Assembly: GCA_050249415.1 (NCBI GenBank)
Contig: JBFWQO010000003.1
Location: 186,001 to 250,000, forward strand
Direction of reading: 5' to 3'
Length of the DNA stretch: 64,000 nt
Source of the DNA: CADEFQ01 sp050249415
Lineage (GTDB): Bacteria > Pseudomonadota > Gammaproteobacteria > Steroidobacterales > Steroidobacteraceae
The notes below the pieces were generated by a model. It was not told where the DNA came from and made no database searches. It saw nothing but the letters and a program-made list of their open reading frames with translations. The number at the start of each line of letters is the position of its first letter. Position 1 is the stretch's first letter. Below are positions 39,376 through 46,419 of this stretch, piece after piece. The translations under genes and the position numbers were made by a program.

Positions 39376-39551
39376 GGCCACCCCGCAACGTTGAGCAGGG
39401 CCGAACTCCATGCGCGCCAGTGGAACCGCAGCGCCGCCTCGAGCCGCGCCACGAGCGACTCGCCGCCGACGACCGGCAGCACGAGTACCGCGACGAGCAC
39501 CGCGAGGACGGCCACGTATTCGGCCAGCGCCTGCCCGGTCGTGCGGTTCAT
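39372..39551 (-). CDS. Small Flp pilin-like protein
   Basis: 59 residues, MNRTTGQALAEYVAVLAVLV and onward. It has the exact class III prepilin cleavage pattern, G6 followed by four residues and E11-Y12, then a long hydrophobic helix, and a mature length of 53 residues, which is the Flp size. This is a second Flp-like pilin in the operon besides the one at 42117. It overlaps both neighbours by 4 bases, unusual for a major pilin, which suggests low, coupled expression as a minor or tip pilin. It is easily overlooked because of its length. Confidence 0.75.
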   Translation of the reverse strand: MNRTTGQALAEYVAVLAVLVAVLVLPVVGGESLVARLEAALRFHWRAWSSALLNVAGWP

Positions 39552-40162
39552 GGCCGAGGCACCAGGAGCCCGATCACGGCGCGGCTTCCTGCGCCCGCTG
39601 CGCGCATGTCGACGGCGACCGTTTCGTCGCCCCGAACGAACCAGCGCGCGGCGGGAGACGAGGCAATGCGGCAATCGGCGGCGCCGACGAGACGCCAGCC
39701 GCGCTCGGCGAGACGCGCGCACAGGAGAGGCAGCGCGTGCCCGGGACGCCCGGGCAACGAGACGATGAACTGGGTGCCCCGGCCCGCGGTGCCGATGACC
39801 CCCACAGCGCGCAGCACGACCGCGCCCGCGGGCATCGCAAAGGGCAATGCCTCGCTGGGCGCGAGCGGCGCGCGCAAGTCGACGCGCGACCAGAGCACCT
39901 CGCTGCCGCCTGTACCATCGGGCCGGGCCTGCACGGCCTCGTGCCAGTGACCCCGCACGCGGCTCGCAACCAGCCAGCCGCCGCTCGCCGGGCGCGCCTG
40001 CGGGGGTGCCTCGTCGAAGGGCCAGTGCGCCAGCAGGTCGGCGGGTGGCGTCGCGGAGTGATAGCGACGCAGCTCGATCGGCACTCGATCGACGATCGCC
40101 CGGTCGACGCCGAGCGCGATCAGGCCGTAAGGCAGGCCGGCCAGGAGAATGAGGCTCAGCAT
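39548..40162 (-). CDS. Unknown Tad-operon exported protein
   Basis: 204 residues from ATG 40162. The start MLSLILLAGLPYGLIALGV is a signal peptide or anchor. The body is a beta-rich domain with RVRGHWHEAVQA, GGSEVLWSRVDLR and FIVSLPGRPGHALPLLCARLAERGW. No family is recognised. It is coupled by overlaps to the TadE-like gene before it and the small pilin after it, so a pilus-specific periplasmic role is likely. It could be a lineage-specific replacement for a missing Tad component, but nothing in the sequence proves that. Confidence 0.6.
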   Translation of the reverse strand: MLSLILLAGLPYGLIALGVDRAIVDRVPIELRRYHSATPPADLLAHWPFDEAPPQARPASGGWLVASRVRGHWHEAVQARPDGTGGSEVLWSRVDLRAPLAPSEALPFAMPAGAVVLRAVGVIGTAGRGTQFIVSLPGRPGHALPLLCARLAERGWRLVGAADCRIASSPAARWFVRGDETVAVDMRAAGAGSRAVIGLLVPRP

Positions 40163-40938
40163 CGAACGTACTCCCGCCGCGACAGGACGGGACGAGGCAC
40201 GAGACGATCGGCCGGCACGACATCGGGCGCGATGACGCCCGGGCAGAATTCCCGCAGGGTCGGCTCGAGCAGCCCGAGCAGGGGTGTGAGCGGCGCAATC
40301 ACCGCGGTGACCGGTACGAGCACCCGCAGCGGCGCTGCGCCGCCCACACGAGAGGCAGCCTGGCGCGAATCGTCCGCCGCCCACGCATCGCCGAGCACAC
40401 CGACGCGCGCCTCGAACCGGAGCGGGCGTGGCAGGAACGGCAGGCTGACCATGGCGGCCTCGCTGCGCACGATGGCTTGCGACAAGCCGGAGGGTCGAAG
40501 ATCGAAGCGGCCCGGCGCGAGCGGCGCCGCGGGTGCCACTGCGGCGAGCGCGACCCGGCTCGCGCCGCCGGCGAGGCCGCCCAGCGGCTCCGCTGCAATT
40601 GCAATCGACACGCTCGACGGCGCCGCGAGCCAGCGCCGATTGCTCGCGGGGTCGACCCACAGACCCGGATAGCGCACCCACGTGTCGCGAGGCGCGGCAT
40701 CCACCGCGGCGACGGCACCACGCGACGTGTCATACACGTGACGGCGAACGCGTGATGCGAGGGTACCCGCGGACTCCGGGGACAGCGCCGCATCGAATGC
40801 CGCATAACGGGCCGCCGCCTGCGTGGTGGTGGCGACGTCCTGCAGGCCCGCGAACGCCAGCAGCCCGAGCCACAGCGGCACGAGTGCGACCAGCACGACG
40901 AGCATTTCGGCCATGGCCTGTCCCCGCGAGCCGCTCAT
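40156..40938 (-). CDS. TadE/TadF-like pseudopilin
   Basis: 260 residues. The N terminus MSGSRGQAMAEMLVVLVALV shows the prepilin pattern (G6, E11) and a hydrophobic helix, followed by a large periplasmic domain. It is longer than typical TadE (about 150-190). It overlaps the TadG-like gene by 4 bases and the unknown gene by 7. Confidence 0.75.
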   Translation of the reverse strand: MSGSRGQAMAEMLVVLVALVPLWLGLLAFAGLQDVATTTQAAARYAAFDAALSPESAGTLASRVRRHVYDTSRGAVAAVDAAPRDTWVRYPGLWVDPASNRRWLAAPSSVSIAIAAEPLGGLAGGASRVALAAVAPAAPLAPGRFDLRPSGLSQAIVRSEAAMVSLPFLPRPLRFEARVGVLGDAWAADDSRQAASRVGGAAPLRVLVPVTAVIAPLTPLLGLLEPTLREFCPGVIAPDVVPADRLVPRPVLSRREYVRC

Positions 40939-42113
40939 GGCAGAGGGACCAGTGGCGGCGGCGCGAGCCGCGCCTGCCAATAGGGCGAATACAGGCTCGC
41001 GAGTTCCCGGCGCCTGTCCTGGCGCGGCGCCGGGCGGCCATGGAACACGCGCGCCGAGGCACCCGCGGTGAGGGTCGCGCGACCCGATGCACCGTGCGCG
41101 GTGACCGGTGCGGCCAGTTCGAGGTCGATACGCAGGACATCGTTGCCGCGCGATTCGGGATGGGCGAGATCGCGCATCGCCGGCAGTCCACGTGACAGCC
41201 GTGATGCCGCGAGATCGCGCATGGCGGCGCGCGAGGTACGGCGATTCACGCGGTAGCTGCCGCCGTGTGTGCCCCGCCCGGCCGTGCGCGCGCCCTGCTC
41301 CGCCGCGCCCCAGCCGATCGAGTACGCCTCCCGCCAGCCGAACAGCCCGCGCAGGTGCAGCGCAAAGGTATCCATGCCGCGCCACGTGCCGAACCCCAGC
41401 AAATCGGTGCCGCCACGCTTCTCGAGCCGCGCGATGACGGGCGCCCGGAACGACGCGCCGCGATCCGCGGTGAAGCGATCGAGCGAACGCACGATCACGT
41501 CTTTCTGCCGCGCCCGCCGCGCCCCGTCGTAGGCACGGGTGAATGCGGTCCATCCCGATCCGTGCAATGCGAGCGATGCCTCGCCGCGCGCGCTCAGCCC
41601 GGCACCCGGATAGTTCCGGGCCGCCGCGTGGTGCGCGAGTTCGACCGTCGCCGGCAATGCCGCCTGGTGCAACGCCTCGGCGGCGAGCGCGTAATCCACG
41701 GTGAAGAGCGCGAGCGTTCCTTCGCCCGCGACGAGGAGCGGCTGCGCCGCGCGGTTTGCGCCCGCCATGACCCCCCTGAGCGACTGCACGGCCGGGCCGA
41801 GATACGGCACGAAACGCGTGACGCGATTCGCCCTGGCGACGGTGCGCGTCTCGTAGGCGAGCCACGAGCGCAGGCTCACCGCCTGGGCGGTGGCGACTTC
41901 GTTGGCGACGATCGCGCGATTCATGTAGCTCTCGAAATTGAGCACGCGCGCTTCGAATGCGGCGGCCGACATCGCCGCGGCATCGGCGGCGTCGATGAGA
42001 CGCCGCTTCTGCGCGGTGAGCCGGCCGGCCTCGAACACGAGCAGGGTCGCCGCCGCGAGGCACCCGAGCAGCGCCACCACGAAAACCACGGCATGTCCAT
42101 GCTCGGTTCGCAC
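40935..42113 (-). CDS. TadG-like pilus assembly protein
   Basis: 392 residues. The N-terminal TadE/G-like segment GHAVVFVVALLGCLAAATLLVFEAGRLTAQKRRLIDAADAAAMSAA carries the conserved DAAD-AA pattern of TadG proteins, and a long periplasmic Ala/Arg-rich domain follows. It lacks the von Willebrand A domain of canonical TadG, so it is called TadG-like only. It lies 3 bp after the flp pilin gene. Confidence 0.75.
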   Translation of the reverse strand: MRTEHGHAVVFVVALLGCLAAATLLVFEAGRLTAQKRRLIDAADAAAMSAAAFEARVLNFESYMNRAIVANEVATAQAVSLRSWLAYETRTVARANRVTRFVPYLGPAVQSLRGVMAGANRAAQPLLVAGEGTLALFTVDYALAAEALHQAALPATVELAHHAAARNYPGAGLSARGEASLALHGSGWTAFTRAYDGARRARQKDVIVRSLDRFTADRGASFRAPVIARLEKRGGTDLLGFGTWRGMDTFALHLRGLFGWREAYSIGWGAAEQGARTAGRGTHGGSYRVNRRTSRAAMRDLAASRLSRGLPAMRDLAHPESRGNDVLRIDLELAAPVTAHGASGRATLTAGASARVFHGRPAPRQDRRRELASLYSPYWQARLAPPPLVPLP

Positions 42114-42116
42114 GGC

Positions 42117-42365
42117 CTACTGCTCGAAGTCCTGCAGCGTCTTCTGTGCCTGGCCCTCGGTGTTCGATCGCTGCTGTGCCTGGTTCACGGCGCCCCGCGC
42201 GCCGCCGGAATTGGCGCCTGCGAGCGCCGATGCCGCCACCGAAGTCTGCCCGCGCACGATATCGCCGAATGCCGTATACACGCCGATCGCGGCCACCGCG
42301 ATCAGCGCGACGATGATGATGTACTCGGTCATGCCCTGACCCCGGGAATGGCGCATCGCTTTCAT
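42117..42365 (-). CDS. flp: Flp-family major pilin
   Basis: 82 residues. RGQGMTEYIIIVALIAVAAIGVYTAFGD has the class III prepilin site: cleavage after G9, with E14-Y15. After the hydrophobic helix comes an Ala/Gly/Gln-rich tail that is longer than in most Flp pilins (about 50-70 residues total). A GGAGG ribosome site lies just upstream on the reverse strand, the best in the operon, consistent with high expression of a structural subunit. It heads the Tad operon and diverges from the 2-hydroxyacid dehydrogenase gene. Confidence 0.88.
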   Translation of the reverse strand: MKAMRHSRGQGMTEYIIIVALIAVAAIGVYTAFGDIVRGQTSVAASALAGANSGGARGAVNQAQQRSNTEGQAQKTLQDFEQ

Positions 42366-42476
42366 GGTCGGATCCTCCACGGTGACTGGAGTCCATTGGA
42401 TACGCACGGGGGCGCAAAGACACGCCGAGAATCGGGGGTCTTTACGACGAAATCGGCGCGCGCGACACTCGCGCGC

Positions 42477-43598
42477 ATGCGCACGATCGCCACTGCCGCC
42501 GCCGTCATCGCCCTGCTCACCGCAACGGCCCGGGCCGACGCGCCGGCTGCGCCCGCCGCCGATGCGACACACGTGATCGAAATGCTCGGCTTGCGTGCGG
42601 ATACCAGGGCGGCGCGCGAGTATGCCCACTGGCGCCCGCTCCGTCGCATCGTGGTCCGCGGCGACTTCGGTGCCGACGCCCGCAGCTATCTCGCGCCGGC
42701 TGCGGCCGGTGCGGAGATCATCGTCGCCGCCACGCCTGCCGAGGCACTGGCGGCGGCGCCGGGTGCCGATGCATTCCTCGGTTATTGCGAGGCGGACCTG
42801 CTCGCCGCCGCCCCGCAGGCGCGCTGGATCCAGGCATTCTCGGCCGGCGTCGAGCGCTGCGTCGCGATACCCGCACTGCGCGAGCGCGCCATCGTGGTCA
42901 CCAACATGCAGCGCGTGCTCGGCCCGGCGATGGCCGAGCACGCGATGGCGCTGCTGCTCGCGCTGTCGCGGCGCCTCGATGCCTGGATCGAACACGGCAG
43001 GACCGGCACATGGAGCGCATCGACCGGCGATGGCGTGCCGGTGCGCGTCCTCGCCGGCAAGACGCTGCTCGTCGCGGGACTCGGCGGCATCGGCACCGAA
43101 GTGGCGAAGCGCGCCCATGCGCTCGGGATGCACGTGATCGCCACGCGCGCCTCCGGTCGGCCCGGCCCGCCGTTCGTCGAGTACGTCGGCGGGCCCGATG
43201 AACTCGCCGCACTCGCCACGCGCGCCGATGCGATCGTCGCGGCGTTGCCGCTGACTCGTGCCACGACCGGCCTCTTCGACGCGCGGTTCTTCGCGTCGAT
43301 GAAGCGTGGCGCGTACTTCATCAATGTCGGGCGCGGCGCGAGTGTCGTCACCGACGATCTCGTGGCCGCGCTACGCTCGGGCCAGGTGGGCGGCGCGGGG
43401 CTCGACGTCACCGACCCCGAACCGCTGCCCTCCCGGCACCCCCTGTGGCACGCGCCGCGCACGATCGTGACACCGCACATGTCCGCGACCAGCGATGCCG
43501 ATCACGACAACCGTCGCGTGATCGTCCGCGAGAACCTGCGTCGCTACCAGGCCGGCGAAGCGCTGCTCTCGGTGGTCGACGTGGCGCGAGGCTACTGA
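42477..43598 (+). CDS. D-2-hydroxyacid dehydrogenase with a signal peptide
   Basis: 373 residues. The Rossmann motif is GLGGIGTEVAKRAHALGM. Catalytic residues are the arginine in INVGRGASVV, the glutamate in DVTDPEPLPS and the histidine in VTPHMSATS. The unusual part is the N terminus, MRTIATAAAVIALLTATARADAPAAPAAD, which looks like a Sec signal with cleavage after ARA. NAD-dependent enzymes of this family are normally cytosolic, so periplasmic location would be odd. Start choice matters; ATG 42477 is the only good one near the domain. It overlaps the convergent histidine kinase by 7 bp. Confidence 0.82.
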   Translation: MRTIATAAAVIALLTATARADAPAAPAADATHVIEMLGLRADTRAAREYAHWRPLRRIVVRGDFGADARSYLAPAAAGAEIIVAATPAEALAAAPGADAFLGYCEADLLAAAPQARWIQAFSAGVERCVAIPALRERAIVVTNMQRVLGPAMAEHAMALLLALSRRLDAWIEHGRTGTWSASTGDGVPVRVLAGKTLLVAGLGGIGTEVAKRAHALGMHVIATRASGRPGPPFVEYVGGPDELAALATRADAIVAALPLTRATTGLFDARFFASMKRGAYFINVGRGASVVTDDLVAALRSGQVGGAGLDVTDPEPLPSRHPLWHAPRTIVTPHMSATSDADHDNRRVIVRENLRRYQAGEALLSVVDVARGY

Positions 43599-45001
43599 CG
43601 GGAACCGAAGTAGTCGGGCTCCGGCGGCGTCTCCCCCGGAGCGACCGTCGGCAGGGTCAGCGTGACTTCGAGGCCGCCCGCCGGCCGATTGCGTGCGCTC
43701 GCCCTGCCCCGGTGCAGGTGCATCACGCGCGCCACGATCGCAAGGCCCAGCCCCGAGCCGCCGGGATCCTGCGCGCGCGCGGCATCCACGCGATAGAAGG
43801 GCTCGAAGATGTGCTGGAGCGCATCGCTCGGCACGCCCGGCCCCTGGTCCGCCACGACGATGCTCGCCTCCGCGCCACCGCCGCGGACGTGGATGTCGAT
43901 GCGCGTGCCCTTCGCGGCGTGCCGGATCGCGTTGCGCAGCACGTTCTGCAGCGCGCTGCCGAGGATCGCCGCATTGCCGTACACGACAGGTTGCGGACCA
44001 TCGGCTTCGTGCAGCACGAGGGCGCATTGGTGCTCGGCCGCCTCGAGCCGCGCATCCTCGGCGATTTCCTCGACGAACGCGCCGAGCTCCAGCAGCTGGA
44101 ATTTCGGCGGGGTCGACATGGCGTCGAGCCGCGAGAGGTTCAGGATCGAATCGATCATGTAGTCCAGCCGGTCCGCCTGTTGCTGGATCCGGGCGACATC
44201 CGTGGTGAGCCGGTTGTCGGGGTCGTGCCGCCGCAGCAGTTCGAGTGCGACATTGAGCCGGGCGAGCGGGGTACGCAGTTCGTGCGACATGTCCCGCACC
44301 AGCTGGTCGCGGGCACGGAGCATGTGCTCGAGGCGGCCCGCCATCGCGGTGAAATCGCGCGCGAGGGTGCCGAACTCGTCGGTCCGCCCGATGACGCGGC
44401 TGCTGATCTCGGGCGCGAAATGCCCGGTGGCGAACGAACGCGCGGCACGCGCGAGTTCTCGCACGGGCCGGCTGAAGCTGCGCGCGAGGATGCCGGCCAC
44501 CGCCCCGCTCACGATGATCGCGAACACGATCAGGAGCAGTGACAGTTCCCGGATGCCGATCCGCGCCCACCACGACGGATCGCGTTCCGTCATGTACACC
44601 GCAAAGCGGCGCCCGTCCGGCAGCCGCACCTGCGGCACCCAGCGCGATGCGTAGAGCGACGGCGAGTCGAGTGCCGGATCGGGCGCGAGGATCGCGGCCG
44701 CCCGGACCGCGAGCCCGGACGGCACATCCCGTCCGAGCAGATCGACGCCCGCGGGGTCGACGATCAGCGCGCGCTCCGTACCGGGTGAGGCGTCCTGCGC
44801 CTGCAGCCACTCGCGCAGGCCGCGCTCGCCACCCCGGTCGATGGCCGCCGCGGCCGCGGCGGCGACGTGCGCCGCATCGTGTCCTGCGAGGCGCTCGATG
44901 CGCTGGGTCACCATCAGGAAGCTGACCACCGTGCCGAGCGCGATCATCACGAGGCTCGCCACGCTGACCGTGAGGAAGATACGGCCGTAGACGCCCTTCA
45001 C
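43592..45001 (-). CDS. Sensor histidine kinase, CpxA-like layout
   Basis: 469 residues. TM1 (FLTVSVASLVMIALGTVVSFL), a periplasmic sensor domain of about 115 residues, TM2 (LSLLLIVFAIIVSGAVAGIL), HAMP, the phosphoacceptor H-box DMSHELRTPLARL, N-box NVLRNAIRHAAKG, G1 DQGPGVP and G2 GSGLGLAIV. The layout matches CpxA/EnvZ-type kinases that sense envelope conditions. GTG at 45001 overlaps the response-regulator stop (GTGA). It is encoded with the regulator that precedes it. Confidence 0.93.
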   Translation of the reverse strand: MKGVYGRIFLTVSVASLVMIALGTVVSFLMVTQRIERLAGHDAAHVAAAAAAAIDRGGERGLREWLQAQDASPGTERALIVDPAGVDLLGRDVPSGLAVRAAAILAPDPALDSPSLYASRWVPQVRLPDGRRFAVYMTERDPSWWARIGIRELSLLLIVFAIIVSGAVAGILARSFSRPVRELARAARSFATGHFAPEISSRVIGRTDEFGTLARDFTAMAGRLEHMLRARDQLVRDMSHELRTPLARLNVALELLRRHDPDNRLTTDVARIQQQADRLDYMIDSILNLSRLDAMSTPPKFQLLELGAFVEEIAEDARLEAAEHQCALVLHEADGPQPVVYGNAAILGSALQNVLRNAIRHAAKGTRIDIHVRGGGAEASIVVADQGPGVPSDALQHIFEPFYRVDAARAQDPGGSGLGLAIVARVMHLHRGRASARNRPAGGLEVTLTLPTVAPGETPPEPDYFGSRQ

Positions 45002-45687
45002 GGTGGTTCCCCCGGGTCGAGTGCGTAGCCCGCGCCGCGTACGCCGCGGATTTCCGGCGCGCCCTCGCCGAGCTTGCGCCTGAGATTCGCGACGTGCGTA
45101 TCGATGCTGCGATCGAACGCCTCGAGCGGCCGGCCGAGCGCGCGATCGCACAGCTGCTGGCGCGACAACACCTGCCCTGCGGCGCGCATCAGTTCCTCGA
45201 GCACGCGCGCCTCGGCGCCCGTGAGGCTCACGGGACGTTCACCCATGGTGGCCTTGCCGCGTGCAAGATCGAGCACCAGGGGTCCGACCGCCAGCAGGCG
45301 TTCGCCGGTGCCCGGCGTCGGCGCAACCGGTCGGCGCAGGATCGCCCGGATGCGGGCGATGAGCTCGCGCGGGTGGAACGGTTTGGCGAGGTAGTCGTCG
45401 GCGCCCACTTCGAGGCCGACGATGCGGTCCACGGCGTCGCCGCGCGCCGTGAGCATCAGCACGGGCACGGCGCTGCGCTTGCGCAGCGCACGCAGGACGT
45501 CGAAGCCGCTCATGCCCGGCATCATCACGTCCAGCACGACGAGGTCCACGCGGTGTTGCTCGGCATGGGCGAGCGCCGCGGGCCCCGAGTGCAGACTCGT
45601 GACCCCGAATCCTTCCCCCCCGAGCAATTCCTCCAGCATCGCGCAGAGGTCGCGGTCGTCGTCTATCAGGAGCAGCTCGGCCTGCAT
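44998..45687 (-). CDS. OmpR-family response regulator
   Basis: 229 residues. The receiver domain has acidic DDD at residues 9-11, the phosphoacceptor aspartate in LVVLDVMMPGMSG and the lysine in YLAKPF. A C-terminal winged helix (LTGAEARVLEELMRAAGQVLSRQQL, RSIDTHVANLRRKLG) binds DNA. Sequence and partner kinase resemble CpxR, but the signal and targets are unknown. The divergent gap in front contains three CTTTGC repeats with 10-bp spacing, a good candidate for its own binding site. Confidence 0.93.
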   Translation of the reverse strand: MQAELLLIDDDRDLCAMLEELLGGEGFGVTSLHSGPAALAHAEQHRVDLVVLDVMMPGMSGFDVLRALRKRSAVPVLMLTARGDAVDRIVGLEVGADDYLAKPFHPRELIARIRAILRRPVAPTPGTGERLLAVGPLVLDLARGKATMGERPVSLTGAEARVLEELMRAAGQVLSRQQLCDRALGRPLEAFDRSIDTHVANLRRKLGEGAPEIRGVRGAGYALDPGEPP

Positions 45688-45734
45688 CGGCGAAGTTTAG
45701 ACGCTCTCCCCACGCAACTCACGGAGAACACGGC

Positions 45735-45760
45735 CTTTGCACTTCTTTGCACAGCTTTGC
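45735..45760. promoter_or_regulatory. Three helically phased CTTTGC direct repeats
   Basis: CTTTGC occurs at 45735-45740, 45745-45750 and 45755-45760, exactly one helical turn apart, in the 138-bp gap between the response-regulator and fasciclin genes. OmpR/CpxR-family regulators bind such direct repeats as head-to-tail dimers. It is probably the operator for autoregulation and for control of the fasciclin gene. Confidence 0.6.
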
Positions 45761-45825
45761 CGCATGACGACGTTACGGGCACGGCGTTGCACCTATCCTG
45801 CGCACCAGCCCAGAGGAGATGCCCC

Positions 45826-46305
45826 ATGACATTCAGGAAATTCGCCGCCGCGCTCGCGCTGACCGTGCTCGGTGCGTCCACACTCGCCGTCGCGCAGGAC
45901 CGCAAGGTCGGCGACATCATCCATTCCGACGCCCGCTACACGACGTTCGCCAGGGCGATCGACGCCGCGGGGCTCGACAACCTGCTCGCGAACGACGAAG
46001 CCGTGACTGTGCTCGCACCCACGGACGACGCGTTCGCCAAACTGCCCGCGGGCACGCTCGACAACCTGCTGAAGCCCGAGAACAAGGACGAACTCGCGGC
46101 CCTGCTCAAGCGCCACTTCGTCGTCGGCAGCCTCGACCAGTACGACCTGAAGCGCCAGCGTGAGCTCGCGACGGCCGGCGGCGAGAAGCTCCCGGTGAAA
46201 CTCGTCGCGGGGAGCATCCGCATCGCCGACGCTCGCGTGTTCGGCCGCCAGGCCGTCGCCGTGAACGGCACGGTCCAGCCGCTCGACACCGTGCTCACGC
46301 ATTGA
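45826..46305 (+). CDS. Secreted fasciclin (FAS1) domain protein
   Basis: 159 residues. A Sec signal (FAAALALTVLGASTLAVAQ) is followed by one FAS1 domain with H1 VTVLAPTDDAFAKLP and H2-like IADARVFGRQAVAVNGTVQPLDTVL. FAS1 proteins mediate adhesion or bind hydrophobic ligands at the surface or in the periplasm. A GAGGAG ribosome site precedes the ATG, and TATCCT at 45793-45798 may be the -10. It faces the two-component system across the CTTTGC repeats and may be one of its targets. Confidence 0.88.
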   Translation: MTFRKFAAALALTVLGASTLAVAQDRKVGDIIHSDARYTTFARAIDAAGLDNLLANDEAVTVLAPTDDAFAKLPAGTLDNLLKPENKDELAALLKRHFVVGSLDQYDLKRQRELATAGGEKLPVKLVAGSIRIADARVFGRQAVAVNGTVQPLDTVLTH

Positions 46306-46419
46306 ACAGCCGGCGAACGGCGAGCAGCGAGCAGCAAGAAGTCGCTGGGCGGCCAGGCGCCGCGCTCCGGCCTCTGGCCGTTCGCTGATCGCCGATCGCT
46401 GTTCGCTGTTGGTGGTTCG
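46306..46419. repeat. Imperfect long inverted repeat, possible terminator or extragenic element
   Basis: The gap between convergent fasciclin and RND genes holds arms of about 30 bases. GAACAGC-CGGCGA near 46304-46335 is complementary, with a few mismatches, to GATCGCCGATCGCTGTTC near 46375-46405. An inner GGCCAGG / CCTCTGGCC pair lies between them. Short words such as TTCGCTGTTCGC repeat within it. It would form a compound hairpin and could end transcription from both sides; the word repetition also suggests a dispersed genomic element. Confidence 0.55.

Noticed and set aside
42366..42476. A sigma-54 promoter for the flp pilin operon
   Set aside because: No GG-N10-GC arrangement of the proper form was found on the reverse strand.
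43592..45687. Naming the two-component pair cpxA/cpxR outright
   Set aside because: The layout and motifs fit, but the sensor domain is not diagnostic and no CpxP gene is adjacent, so only a family-level call is given.
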